In this document: positions 7,745 through 17,015 of the stretch, piece after piece | How positions within the stretch are numbered: the stretch's first letter is position 1 | Layout of the letters: each line of letters starts with the position of its first letter | Assembly (NCBI RefSeq): GCF_002797975.1 | Contig: NZ_PGET01000001.1 | Span: forward strand, 1,240,001-1,304,000 | DNA length: 64,000 bases | From: [Clostridium] celerecrescens 18A | Lineage (GTDB): Bacteria; Bacillota; Clostridia; Lachnospirales; Lachnospiraceae | Direction of reading: 5' to 3' | Position numbers and translations under genes: made by a program | The notes under the pieces: generated by a model | Told to the model about the DNA's origin: nothing | Seen by the model: the letters and a program-made list of their open reading frames with translations, nothing else | The model's database searches: none

Positions 7745-10309
7745 TTATTTCTTTCTATAATACGTGTTCTTTAACGGCAGGCTTTGTCTGAATACTCCAT
7801 CCAGCCTGTAGTAAGCATGAGCACAGGCGGGAGAGGTGGGGATCATGCACAATTCCCCGCATCCCTTGGCACCAAAGGAGTAAGGCAGTTTATCCTCTTC
7901 CTTTGGCTGGCAGAGAATGACTTCCAGTTCAGGTGCCTCGTCTGCTCTCATAAATCCTATGGTACCGAATTTGCTGGCAGGATATCCGTTTTCACATTTA
8001 AACTCTTCAGTGACACCGTAACCGATTCCCATGATCATACCGCCTTCAATCTGACCTTCCACGGACCCAATGTTTACTGGAGTTCCCACGTCAAACGCAG
8101 ATACTGCCTTGGTGATTTTTCCCTCTTCATTTAAAATAATTACCTGAGTTCCATAGGAATAAGATACGTGGCTTACAGGATTATCCTTGATGGCTCCAAG
8201 TGGATCTGTCTGAGCAGAATATTCCCCGAAGAATTCGTGTCCTTCTAAGTCTGCCAGGCTGTTTCCGCTGTCTAAGGCACATTTTAGCTTTTCACCGGCT
8301 CTGCGGGCTGCTTCCCCTGTAACAACCGTCTGGCGGGAAGCAGTGGAGGTTCCGGAGTTAGGAGTCCTTATGGTATCTGCCGCTTCATAGATAAAAAGGG
8401 CAGGATCAAGTCCTGATGCATGACAGATTTCGGTTAAAGCCATTTGACCGATTCCCTGGCCCATACACGAGGCGGAGGTGCGGATGTGAACATTTCCCTT
8501 CTCAACGGAAAGAAGAACACGGCCTACATCCATTTTACCCATTCCGGTTCCTGCGTTTTTAAAGCCGCAGGCAATTCCTGCGTATGGATTGGAATAATAA
8601 ATATCCTTTACAGCGTCAAGGCAGGCTTCCATATTGGTATTTGGGTCTGCGGTCTGCCCGTTTGGAAGGATATCGCCTGGCTTGATAGCATTCCGCCGGC
8701 GGATTTCCCAGGGATCAAGACCAGCCATTTCTGCAAGCAGGTTGATATTCATTTCCGTTGCAAAGCAGCTCTGGGTTACGCCAAATCCCCGGAAGGCGCC
8801 GGAAACCACATTGTTGGTGTAAACGGACATACCAAAAATATCAATGTTCTGATAGTTATAAGGGCCGGCTGCGTGGGTGCAGGCGCGGTGGAGCACTGGG
8901 CCTCCCAGAGAAGCATAAGCTCCCGTATCGGCAATGATGACTCCCTTCATAGCAGTCAGGCGGCCGTTTTCATCACAGGCTGTGGTGAATTCCATTTCCA
9001 TGGGATGGCGTTTTACATGGTAATTTAAGGATTCCTGGCGGCTGTATTTGACCTTAATAGGTTTCCTGGTATACCAGGCCATTAAGGCAGCATACTGCTG
9101 CACAGACATATCCTCCTTGCCCCCGAAACCGCCGCCTACTAAAGGTGCATGGCAATGGACCTTTTCCTTGGGAAGGTTAAGCATCTGAGCACATTCTCTC
9201 TGAACGTCATATATGGACTGGCTGGTGGTGTAAATCAGCAGGCCGTCATCCCCTTCAGGAAGTGCCACGCAGCACTCCGGTTCCATGAAGCCATGCTCCT
9301 GCCAGGAGGTTTTGTATTTTCTTGTTACTACATATTTTGAATTTTTAATGGCTTCATCTGCATTTCCCCGCACCAGGTTGGCACGGCTCATGATGTTGCC
9401 GTCTTCATGAATAAGGGGAGCATCGCCCTTTAAAGCCTCATAGGGGCTTGTGATGGCAGGAAGCTCCGTATAATCAACGTCAATGAGTGCCAGGATTTCT
9501 TCCAGGGCTTCTGCACGGGTCGCTGCAATGACTGCCAGAGCATTTCCAACGTAACGGGTGATATCTCCTTCGCCCATGAGAACATCCCAGTCCTGCTTGA
9601 TGTGGCCGATCTTATTGCATGGCACATCCTTTTTTGTCAGGATTTCCACGCAGTCCGGGTGCTCCAGTGCTTTTGATACGTCGATCCGGTTGATCAAGGC
9701 TCTTGGATACTTGGAATACAGGCACTTGGCGTACAGCATGCCAGGCAGATACATATCATCGGCAAAGATTCCGGTTCCGTTTACTTTCTCTGCAGCGTCT
9801 ATGCGCTTAAAGTGTTCATTCATATGCAGGGCAGTAGGAGATTGTGGGATCTCCAGCTTCTCTCTGAAAAAGTCAGCCGCCAGAAGAATGGCATCTTCAA
9901 TCTTTTTATAGCCGGTACAGCGGCATAAATTGCCCTTGATTGCCTTTTTAACTTCCGCTCTTGTAGGGGTGAGATTTGTATCCAGAAGACTTTTGGCGGA
10001 AATGACCATGCCAGGAATACAGAAGCCGCATTGAACAGCGCCGGCCTCTGCAAAGCAGTGTTCATAAACCTTCATTTCTTCCGGGTCAATTCCTTCTACA
10101 GTAAGAATGTTTTTTCCCTCCAGCGTGCTGATTTTGGGAACACAGGCCTTTACTTTTTTCCCGTCAATAAGAACTGTACAGGTTCCGCAGGCGCCTTCAC
10201 TGCAGCCATCCTTTGTAGCTGTCAGATGAAGATCATCCCGTAAGAAACGCAGCAGCTTTTTGTCGTGGGGCGTTTCGTAGTCCTGACCATTGATGTGCAA
10301 TATGTACAT
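7745..10309 (-). CDS. Selenium-dependent-type xanthine dehydrogenase, fused 2Fe-2S and molybdenum domains
   Basis: 854 residues in one chain. Residues 1-75 form a plant-type 2Fe-2S domain (C36, C41, C44, C56). Residues 80-150 form the second 2Fe-2S domain (C94, C97, C129, C131). The remaining ~690 residues are the molybdopterin-binding domain, with GGGFGGKED, AFRGFGV and the C-terminal GAKGCGE holding the catalytic glutamate. This 2Fe-2S+Mo fusion without FAD is the layout of the Se-dependent molybdenum hydroxylase family, where a labile Se atom, not selenocysteine, sits on the cofactor. The FAD comes from the neighbouring subunit. It is the last gene of the operon, 17 bases after the FAD gene. 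Substrate (xanthine or another purine) is inferred from the family. Confidence 0.88.
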   Translation of the reverse strand: MYILHINGQDYETPHDKKLLRFLRDDLHLTATKDGCSEGACGTCTVLIDGKKVKACVPKISTLEGKNILTVEGIDPEEMKVYEHCFAEAGAVQCGFCIPGMVISAKSLLDTNLTPTRAEVKKAIKGNLCRCTGYKKIEDAILLAADFFREKLEIPQSPTALHMNEHFKRIDAAEKVNGTGIFADDMYLPGMLYAKCLYSKYPRALINRIDVSKALEHPDCVEILTKKDVPCNKIGHIKQDWDVLMGEGDITRYVGNALAVIAATRAEALEEILALIDVDYTELPAITSPYEALKGDAPLIHEDGNIMSRANLVRGNADEAIKNSKYVVTRKYKTSWQEHGFMEPECCVALPEGDDGLLIYTTSQSIYDVQRECAQMLNLPKEKVHCHAPLVGGGFGGKEDMSVQQYAALMAWYTRKPIKVKYSRQESLNYHVKRHPMEMEFTTACDENGRLTAMKGVIIADTGAYASLGGPVLHRACTHAAGPYNYQNIDIFGMSVYTNNVVSGAFRGFGVTQSCFATEMNINLLAEMAGLDPWEIRRRNAIKPGDILPNGQTADPNTNMEACLDAVKDIYYSNPYAGIACGFKNAGTGMGKMDVGRVLLSVEKGNVHIRTSASCMGQGIGQMALTEICHASGLDPALFIYEAADTIRTPNSGTSTASRQTVVTGEAARRAGEKLKCALDSGNSLADLEGHEFFGEYSAQTDPLGAIKDNPVSHVSYSYGTQVIILNEEGKITKAVSAFDVGTPVNIGSVEGQIEGGMIMGIGYGVTEEFKCENGYPASKFGTIGFMRADEAPELEVILCQPKEEDKLPYSFGAKGCGELCMIPTSPACAHAYYRLDGVFRQSLPLKNTYYRKK

Positions 10310-10326
10310 GTGTAAACTCCTTCCGG

Positions 10327-11145
10327 CTAAATGCCTTTTTCTTCTAAGAAATCCTTAAGCAGGTTCATACAGACTGCCTTTCGGTATTCTGCTGATACGC
10401 GGCCTCTGGTCAATACAAGGCGCTCCCCGTAAGCAGAAAGCAGCTCTTCTTTGGAAGCGCTTGCTTCATCGAGGGTTTTATCAGACAGTCCGGCTTCTAA
10501 ATCCTGAAAGCGGAGAACTGTATCGGACACGGCGCCAAATGCGGCGGCCATCTGTTGGATCCTTCCATTTTCTACAGTCAGAAGACCTGCAAATGAAACA
10601 CGGGAAATGGCAAGAGCGTTTCGCCCGCCGACTTTCTTATAATAATATTGATCCAGGCCCCGTTTAGGGAGAAGTATCTCTACAATCAGCTCCTCTGGCT
10701 TTAAATCCAGTTTTTTTCTTCCTAAATAAAAATCTTCAATGTTTACGGTCCGCTGACCGTGGACGGAGGCAAGACGTATTTTTGCGCCGCAGACAAAAAG
10801 GATCAGCACGGAATCAGCTTTGGCAGACCCGTTTCCGATATTGCCTCCAAAGGTTCCCATATTCCGGATTGCAGGGGCCGCAATTTGTGCAACAGCCTCT
10901 TTCATAAGCGGGTGAATCAGGTCGGATTCCAGCGCCTCTGTAAAGGTAACGCAGGAACCGATGGAAATATAATCCCCTTCCTCCCGGATATTCCTTAATT
11001 CATCCAACCCGTTTAAGAAAAGATAGGAGACCCCTTTTCTGTTTTCCACCATAAGATCAGTGCCGCCTGCATAAGGAACGGCATCGGTAGTTTTCTTTAT
11101 TTCCAATGCTTCCTGTAAGGAAGCTGGTCTGTATCCATTTACCAT
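10327..11145 (-). CDS. Molybdenum hydroxylase FAD-binding subunit
   Basis: 272 residues of the CO-dehydrogenase/xanthine-dehydrogenase FAD-subunit family. The FAD motif PYAGGTDLMV is at about 24-33 and the second motif GTFGGNIGNGSAKAD at about 97-111, followed by the C-terminal cluster domain. It passes electrons from the 2Fe-2S centres to NAD(P) or another acceptor. It overlaps the preceding 2Fe-2S gene by 7 bases. It could serve both molybdenum subunits of this operon. Confidence 0.9.
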   Translation of the reverse strand: MVNGYRPASLQEALEIKKTTDAVPYAGGTDLMVENRKGVSYLFLNGLDELRNIREEGDYISIGSCVTFTEALESDLIHPLMKEAVAQIAAPAIRNMGTFGGNIGNGSAKADSVLILFVCGAKIRLASVHGQRTVNIEDFYLGRKKLDLKPEELIVEILLPKRGLDQYYYKKVGGRNALAISRVSFAGLLTVENGRIQQMAAAFGAVSDTVLRFQDLEAGLSDKTLDEASASKEELLSAYGERLVLTRGRVSAEYRKAVCMNLLKDFLEEKGI

Positions 11146-11612
11146 AATCCATTTCCCTCCTTTGCGGCAATATGAATTGCATTTACAATGGCGTTATACC
11201 CGGTACAGCGGCACAGATTTCCGGATAGTCCTTCCCTTATCTGGCTGTCTGTGGGATTAGGAATCCTGCTCAAAAGGGCTTCAGCAGCCATTACCATTCC
11301 TGGAATACAAAAACCGCACTGCACCGCCGAAGTGGCAGCGAAGGCTTTATTTAATACGGCAAAGCGCTCCGTCTCCCGAAAACCTTCCAGAGTGACAATG
11401 CTGGCGCCCTCAACAGCACCCATAGCAACACAGCAGGTGTTTACCAGAATTCCGTTCATCAGGACGGAACAGGCGCCGCATTCTCCTTCCTTGCATCCGC
11501 ATTTGACACTGGTCATACGGAAGGAATCTCTTAAAACATCCAGAAGACGGTCTGCTGCGCTGCCGTCATAAGCAGTTTCCTCTCCGTTTAACAGAAAATT
11601 GATAGCTTCCAT
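11139..11612 (-). CDS. Molybdenum hydroxylase 2Fe-2S subunit
   Basis: 157 residues. The N-terminal ferredoxin-type motif (CKEGECGACSVL plus a downstream Cys) and the C-terminal four-cysteine motif (CGFCIPGM, NLCRCTGY) bind two 2Fe-2S clusters. The start ATG at 11612-11610 overlaps the stop of the upstream Mo gene (TAATG) and has a ribosome binding site (complement of 11618-11624). A longer in-frame extension to 11804 is Arg/Gly-rich read-through of the upstream gene and is rejected. Confidence 0.93.
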   Translation of the reverse strand: MEAINFLLNGEETAYDGSAADRLLDVLRDSFRMTSVKCGCKEGECGACSVLMNGILVNTCCVAMGAVEGASIVTLEGFRETERFAVLNKAFAATSAVQCGFCIPGMVMAAEALLSRIPNPTDSQIREGLSGNLCRCTGYNAIVNAIHIAAKEGNGLW

Positions 11613-13738
11613 TATAACCCCTCCTTCATAATCACTTTCATGGTATCCTCTGCTGTAAATGGGGCGTGATTCAGCTTGACTCCATGCCCCAGGGCCTGTT
11701 CCACAGCTTCCACATAAGCGGCAGGAACCCCTACCAGAGGCAGTTCTCCGGCTCCTTTGGCCCCATAGGGTCCGTCTGGATATTCTTCCACATGCAGCAT
11801 ACAAGTTAGGTTCGTCACATCGGCGGAAGTGGGTATTAAATAATCAGAGAATGAATTGTTTCGGATTCTTCCTTTCTGGTCGTAATCCATATATTCGGTG
11901 GAAGAGTAGCCGATCCCCTGAAGGAATCCGCCTTCCATCTGCCCCATAACAATGTTGTAGTCAATGGGCGTGCCAACGTCAAAATTGCCGTAAGCCCCAA
12001 GAATCTTCGTCAGCCCTGTATAGGTATCCACCTCTACTTCTGCGGCGTTGACCCCCCAGGCATAGGTGGGATAAGCATCTCCCTGGAATTTATCCAGGTA
12101 GAAGGGAATGACAAAGTCAGGTTCTTTAAACCGTTCTTCCACCATCTGATCCTCCCCGTCCTTCCATTGGGAGCGCAGCTTAATGGCACAGCGGCGGAGG
12201 AGTTCTCCTACTACCATGAGGGAACGGGAGGCAACAGTGGGGCCGGAGTCCGGAACCCGGGCCGTATCCGGATGATCGTAATAAACCCTATCAAGAGGAA
12301 GATTTAATTCCCTGGCAACGATTTTAGGAAACGTGGTACGCAGCCCCTGGCCGATTTCTCCGTTGGATGCCAGGATCTCTACCGTGCCGTCGGGATATTT
12401 GTGAAGCCTGCATACGGCTTTGATAATGTCCCGTTCACCGGAACCGGTAAACCCAGCTCCGTGAAAATGCATGGAAATTCCGATTCCTCTGCGGTACCGT
12501 CCGGTCTGAGGCTTTGCATATTCCCGGCGCTTTCTGCGGTAATCACATGCCTGGTCAATTTCATCGATCATGGAAGGAATGGGGACAGGAAAATGGTATT
12601 TTCCGGAAGTGGAAGTGGAATCCCCCTGCTTTACAATGTGTTTTTCCTTAAATTCCAGACTGTCGATTCCCAGATCCATTGCAATATGGTCCATCATCAT
12701 TTCAACTGCAAAAAATGTCTGAGGGGCGCCGAAGCCACGGTAAGCTCCTGTGGGAGTGGTGTTGGTTTTTAAGGCCCTACCTCTTACGTGGAGATTTTCA
12801 ATGTCATAAATTCCGTTTGAGCAGATAATCCCCCGTTGAAGAACCACGGCAGACAGGGTGGTGTAAGCGCCGCTGTTGAATTTTACATCTATGTCCATGG
12901 CGGTCACTTTGCCGTTCCTGACGGCTACTTTATATCTGCAGAGAGAAGGGTGGCGTTTGGAGGTAAACTCTAGATCTTCCCGGCGGTCAAAGATGCAGCG
13001 GACGGGAGCACCGGCCTTTTTGGCAGCAACAGCTACCTGACAGCCCAGGATTGACGGAAATGCCTCTTTTCCGCCGAAGCCTCCTCCGGTCACATCCTGT
13101 TTGATATGTACCTGATCCGGTCCGCAGCCAAGGGCCCTCATAACGGCTCCGTGTACGTAATAGGCGCATTGGAGGGACCCGTGGATAAACATTCTTCCGT
13201 TTTCCTCAGGTTCCGCCATCATTCCCTGGGTTTCCAGATAGGTCTGGTCCTGATATCCGGTGGTGAATTCTTCTTCATAGATCTTGTCGGCTTCAGCAAA
13301 GGCCTTCTCCATATTCCCTTTGCCATATTCATAGTCAAAGAATACGGTATCCGCATTGCCAAGGTCCAGGACAGGTTCCAGTTCTTCATAGGAAACCTGG
13401 ATCTCGGCCAGAATGCGGTCAACCACCGCTTCTTCCGGCCCCACTACCATACCAATGGGCTCGCCGATGTATTCTACCGTTTCCCGGGCATAAACAGGCG
13501 TATCGTCCATGACGATGTTTACATGATTATCACCGGGAACATCAGATTTATCAACGTAAAAATAGCCGTTGGGAAGGGGCGGGATGTTAACGGCGGTTAG
13601 TCTTGCACGGGCCAGCCTGGAACGAAGGATTTTACCTACCAGAACCCCATCATTTTCATAATCGCCTACATAAACAGAGCGGCCCGCCATCTTTGCCTCA
13701 TGGTCTTTTTTAACTACTGGCTGACTGATGTTTTCCAT
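11612..13738 (-). CDS. Molybdenum hydroxylase, molybdopterin-binding subunit
   Basis: About 708 residues of the xanthine-dehydrogenase/aldehyde-oxidase large-subunit family. Motifs: an N-terminal hammerhead domain (GRSVYVGDYENDG), TGGGFGGKEAF, AYRGFGAPQ, a later GQGLRTTF, and the catalytic GAKGAGELPL near the C-terminus. The start is set at ATG 13738 because AAAAGGAGGT (complement of 13748-13757) lies nine bases before it; the longer frame to 13789 would overlap mocA. This is a second, stand-alone Mo subunit beside the fused enzyme at 7745-10309, so the operon may make two enzymes that share FAD and 2Fe-2S partners. Confidence 0.9.
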   Translation of the reverse strand: MENISQPVVKKDHEAKMAGRSVYVGDYENDGVLVGKILRSRLARARLTAVNIPPLPNGYFYVDKSDVPGDNHVNIVMDDTPVYARETVEYIGEPIGMVVGPEEAVVDRILAEIQVSYEELEPVLDLGNADTVFFDYEYGKGNMEKAFAEADKIYEEEFTTGYQDQTYLETQGMMAEPEENGRMFIHGSLQCAYYVHGAVMRALGCGPDQVHIKQDVTGGGFGGKEAFPSILGCQVAVAAKKAGAPVRCIFDRREDLEFTSKRHPSLCRYKVAVRNGKVTAMDIDVKFNSGAYTTLSAVVLQRGIICSNGIYDIENLHVRGRALKTNTTPTGAYRGFGAPQTFFAVEMMMDHIAMDLGIDSLEFKEKHIVKQGDSTSTSGKYHFPVPIPSMIDEIDQACDYRRKRREYAKPQTGRYRRGIGISMHFHGAGFTGSGERDIIKAVCRLHKYPDGTVEILASNGEIGQGLRTTFPKIVARELNLPLDRVYYDHPDTARVPDSGPTVASRSLMVVGELLRRCAIKLRSQWKDGEDQMVEERFKEPDFVIPFYLDKFQGDAYPTYAWGVNAAEVEVDTYTGLTKILGAYGNFDVGTPIDYNIVMGQMEGGFLQGIGYSSTEYMDYDQKGRIRNNSFSDYLIPTSADVTNLTCMLHVEEYPDGPYGAKGAGELPLVGVPAAYVEAVEQALGHGVKLNHAPFTAEDTMKVIMKEGL

Positions 13739-13755
13739 TGTTTCATTACCTCCTT

Positions 13756-14379
13756 TTAAATTTTGGCCGGACAAAACCGGCTGATGCATACTTCATAATC
13801 TTCCATGGTATCCAGATCCGTCCATACGCCGTCATCATCCACCGGGACGTGGATGATGGAATCCTCCTGCTGCTTCCAAAGCTGGCGCAGACCGCCTTCT
13901 CCTTCAAATTGCAGTATGATGTCACGGAATCTGTAATCAATCAGGGGTGGGTGCTTTCTGTATCCTCCCAAAGTGGGAAAGAGGACAGTAGGCCGGTTGT
14001 CTGGCCGGGCTTTTAAAAGTTTATGGAATGTGTTTTTTTTAACAACCGGCATGTCACCTGGAAGCAGGAAAAATGATCTGCATTGGGGCATGGAGCGAAG
14101 TCCATATTTTATGGAAGTCAGCATATCGGTAGTTTCATAGTGAGGATTGCTGGCATAAATGATTTCTTTCCCATAATGAAGGCGAAGAACCGACTCAATC
14201 TCATCTCCCCGGTAACCCAGAACAATTACGATCTGTTTCACTCCTGCTGCCAGCATGCTGTCGATGGTGCTTTCAATCAGTGTTTTTCCCCGAAACGGCA
14301 TCAGCGGCTTAAAATCCCCCATGCGGCTGGATAATCCTGCGGCCAGTATAAGGCCGCAGGCAGAACTGGCTCCAAGCAT
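13756..14379 (-). CDS. Molybdenum hydroxylase cofactor maturation nucleotidyltransferase (MocA/YgfJ family)
   Basis: 207 residues. The NTP-transferase signature LILAAGLSSRMGDFKPLMPF is at the N-terminus and the metal-binding LLPGDMPVV at about residue 105. Such proteins attach CMP to molybdopterin for xanthine-dehydrogenase-type enzymes. It sits 17 bases upstream of the Mo subunit gene. Its ribosome binding region (a G6 run) is the 3' arm of a strong inverted repeat, so translation may be structure-controlled. Confidence 0.88.
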   Translation of the reverse strand: MLGASSACGLILAAGLSSRMGDFKPLMPFRGKTLIESTIDSMLAAGVKQIVIVLGYRGDEIESVLRLHYGKEIIYASNPHYETTDMLTSIKYGLRSMPQCRSFFLLPGDMPVVKKNTFHKLLKARPDNRPTVLFPTLGGYRKHPPLIDYRFRDIILQFEGEGGLRQLWKQQEDSIIHVPVDDDGVWTDLDTMEDYEVCISRFCPAKI

Positions 14380-14386
14380 AAAAAAT

Positions 14387-14436
14387 CCCCCCTTTTATAA
14401 TAACACTATGATTATAATGCCATTATAAAAGGGGGT
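14387..14436 (-). promoter_or_regulatory. Perfect inverted repeat covering the mocA-like ribosome binding site
   Basis: Thirteen-base perfect arms (14388-14400 and 14423-14435) with a 22-base loop containing TATAAT-like stretches. Read on the minus strand, the hairpin ends in a G run and ATTTTTT directly before ATG 14379. It can therefore be an intrinsic terminator/attenuator for the upstream gene, a translational lid on the next gene, or, as DNA, a palindromic operator for the ModE-like neighbour. Confidence 0.6.
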
Positions 14437-14473
14437 TATGTATGTTTCAAATTCTTCCTGGGAAGCACTCGCT

Positions 14474-15403
14474 TTACCGGAATAATCCACTGTCACGAAA
14501 CAGAGAGGAAAATTCTTTTTGTGTAAACTGAAATATATTATCCTCCAGTTTCTGCCATGTCCTTAAGAACTGGAGGCCCTGGGGAGTCAGGGTGGTGTTT
14601 CCGCCACGTTTGCCACCATGTTTCCGCTCTGTAATGGGATATCCCGTTTCTTCTTCCAGCTTATTTAACATATCCCATGCTTTCCCGTAGGACAAGGCCA
14701 TGCGGTCACAGGCACTGCGGACGGAATGGGTGTCGAGGATCAGGTACAGAAGAAGTTTGATTCTTGTATTAAAGAAAACAGATTCCTTTTGGAGGTTTAA
14801 CTGAACGGTAGGATGGAGAAGTGCCCGGTTATGCTCTGCCAGATAGTCCTCCAATTGGCGGCAGTCCCGTACACTGATAAAGATTCCGGGGTCATCCACA
14901 GGTAGAAAGATGCGGCGGTCGGGTATAGAAGAGATGGCCGCCTTTAAGCCTCCGATTCCAGAGTAGGCAATGATTTCCGGAACAACAGTTTCTGAAAGAA
15001 TAATGGGATGGCCGCCTTTGCCCATACAGGAAGGTGTTATAATATCTCCGTTAGTGGCCAGCAGGCTATTTAGAGTGGCCGGAGTGAACATGGGAACATT
15101 TACCGGTGTAAAGACCATCCGGTCACATTTTCCCAGTAAATATTTCAGGCCTATTTTTACGGAGTCAATAAGCTCTGGCTGCTCGCAGTTCTCATTGCGG
15201 ATAAAGATCACTCCATAGCTGGATAACTGGTATTTTACTTCATCCTCCTCTGCTCCGGTTACGACTACAATGGGAAAAATACCAGCCTGTTGAAAGGATA
15301 TAACTATACGTTTTATTATGGGGATTGTCCCGATCTGCAGCAATGGTTCCGCATCTTTTTTGCTGGCGGCTGCAATCACCCCGCCAATCCGGCTGATTTT
15401 CAT
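14474..15403 (-). CDS. MobA-like nucleotidyltransferase fused to a ModE-like winged-helix DNA-binding domain
   Basis: 309 residues in two parts. Residues 1-195 form an NTP-transferase fold related to MobA/MocA (GGVIAAAS start, IVVVTGAEEDEV, VFTPVNVPMFTP, PSCMGKGGHPI). The classic LAAGxSxRMG loop is degraded to IAAASKKDAEP, so catalysis may be lost. Residues 205-300 are a ModE/LysR-type winged helix (TRIKLLLYLI, SYGKAWDMLNKLEEETGYPI, GGKRGGNTTLTPQG), the DNA-binding domain of molybdate regulators. It is first in the molybdenum hydroxylase operon. I infer a cofactor-sensing regulator. Confidence 0.8.
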   Translation of the reverse strand: MKISRIGGVIAAASKKDAEPLLQIGTIPIIKRIVISFQQAGIFPIVVVTGAEEDEVKYQLSSYGVIFIRNENCEQPELIDSVKIGLKYLLGKCDRMVFTPVNVPMFTPATLNSLLATNGDIITPSCMGKGGHPIILSETVVPEIIAYSGIGGLKAAISSIPDRRIFLPVDDPGIFISVRDCRQLEDYLAEHNRALLHPTVQLNLQKESVFFNTRIKLLLYLILDTHSVRSACDRMALSYGKAWDMLNKLEEETGYPITERKHGGKRGGNTTLTPQGLQFLRTWQKLEDNIFQFTQKEFSSLFRDSGLFR

Positions 15404-15638
15404 ATTGGGTCATCCTCCTTAAATAAATATCTGTTTCAATCATAGCATGAGGTAGGGAGCCGGGCAAGTTCTTGTAACAAGGATCTTGACAGAATTGTTA
15501 TGGAAGATAAGCCTTATTGAGGCATAGGAACCCTGTTAATATAGATTTTATCGCCGATACAGGATTTTATGGGGAAAAACTGGATGCAAAATCAGAAAGA
15601 TGATGTTATGATAAAACAGGTAAGGAGATAATTCTGAA

Positions 15639-17003
15639 ATGACAGATACAAAGAATGATTTTTCAAAAGGAAACGTGGTGGAAAACATATTAAAGCTGGC
15701 CGTCCCCATGACATTGGCTCAGCTGATTAATGTGCTTTACAACATCGTTGACAGAATTTATATAGGAAGGCTTCCGGAAAATGCGACCATGGCATTAACA
15801 GGACTTGGCCTGTGCCTGCCCATCATTTCCATAGTCATAGCCTTTGCCAATTTATTCGGAATGGGCGGTGCGCCTTTGTGCTCCATTGAGAGGGGGCGGG
15901 GGAATGATAAGGAAGCGGAAAAGATCATGGGTAATTCATTTATCCTCCTGGTGTTTTTTGGCCTGGGGCTTACCGTTTTGGGTCTGATTTTAAAAAAGCC
16001 CATGCTTTATTTGTTTGGCGCCAGCGATCTTACATATCCTTTTGCGGATCAATACATCAGCATTTACCTGCTTGGCAATGTTTTCGTTATGATCGGCCTT
16101 GGGATGAACAGCTTTATCAACTCTCAGGGATTTGGAACAATGGGGATGGTAACGGTTCTTTTAGGAGCGGTTGCCAATATTATTTTAGACCCCATATTTA
16201 TTTTTGTTCTGGATATGGGGGTAAGAGGTGCGGCCCTTGCGACCATATTGTCTCAGTTACTTTCTGCTCTCTGGATTGTTAAATTCCTGACAGGAAAGAA
16301 GGCTATTTTAAAGCTTAGGACCTCCTGCTTTCGTTTGAGAAAACACAGGGTAAAAGATATCATTGCCCTTGGAATGTCAGGCTTTACCATGTCCATTACC
16401 AACAGTCTGGTGCAGATCATGTATAATGCTTCCTTGCAGCGCTATGGCGGCGATTTGTATGTGGGAGTAATGACCGTCATCAATTCGGTCCGGGAGGTAA
16501 TATCTATGCCTGTAAGCGGAATTACCAATGGTGCGCAGCCGGTCATGGGCTTTAATTACGGGGCACAAAAATATGACCGGGTAAAACGGGCAATTATTTT
16601 TACATCAGTAGTTTCCATCGCATATACCACAGTCATGTGGGGACTGGTCCATGGTTTCACAGAGTTTTTCATCCGGATTTTTAATCAGGAAGAAGCACTG
16701 TTAAAGGCAGGTGTCCCGGCGATGCGGATCTATTATTTCGGCTTCTTTTTTATGTCCCTGCAGTTCGCCGGCCAGTCTGTGTTTGTGGCCCTGGGAAAAG
16801 CAAAAAAAGCAGTATTTTTTTCCATTTTCCGCAAGGTGGTGATCGTGATTCCTCTGATCCTCATCCTTCCGGGTCTGCTTGGTAACGGGGCGGCGGGAGT
16901 CTTTATGGCGGAGCCGGTTTCCAATCTCTTGGGAGGCGGAGCCTGCTTTATAACCATGCTGGCGACTATATGGCCGGAGCTTAGTGAAAAAAGAAAACAG
17001 TAA
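15639..17003 (+). CDS. MATE-family efflux transporter
   Basis: 454 residues with about twelve membrane helices in two repeats, the size and layout of NorM/MATE cation-coupled drug exporters. The N-terminus VVENILKLAVPMTLAQLINVLYNIVDRIYIGR is a very typical MATE start, and the second half begins near ISMPVSGITNGAQPVMGFNYGA. It is oriented divergently from the hydroxylase operon across a 235-base gap. GTAAGGAGA is the ribosome binding site. Substrate unknown. Confidence 0.92.
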   Translation: MTDTKNDFSKGNVVENILKLAVPMTLAQLINVLYNIVDRIYIGRLPENATMALTGLGLCLPIISIVIAFANLFGMGGAPLCSIERGRGNDKEAEKIMGNSFILLVFFGLGLTVLGLILKKPMLYLFGASDLTYPFADQYISIYLLGNVFVMIGLGMNSFINSQGFGTMGMVTVLLGAVANIILDPIFIFVLDMGVRGAALATILSQLLSALWIVKFLTGKKAILKLRTSCFRLRKHRVKDIIALGMSGFTMSITNSLVQIMYNASLQRYGGDLYVGVMTVINSVREVISMPVSGITNGAQPVMGFNYGAQKYDRVKRAIIFTSVVSIAYTTVMWGLVHGFTEFFIRIFNQEEALLKAGVPAMRIYYFGFFFMSLQFAGQSVFVALGKAKKAVFFSIFRKVVIVIPLILILPGLLGNGAAGVFMAEPVSNLLGGGACFITMLATIWPELSEKRKQ

Positions 17004-17015
17004 AAGGAGAAACGT

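Noticed and set aside
8444..9028. 194-codon plus-strand frame inside the xanthine dehydrogenase gene
   Set aside because: Antisense shadow of a strongly conserved protein.
11613..11804. N-terminal extension of the 2Fe-2S subunit
   Set aside because: Arg/Gly-rich and overlaps the Mo subunit; the ATG at 11612 has a ribosome binding site and the family's usual start.
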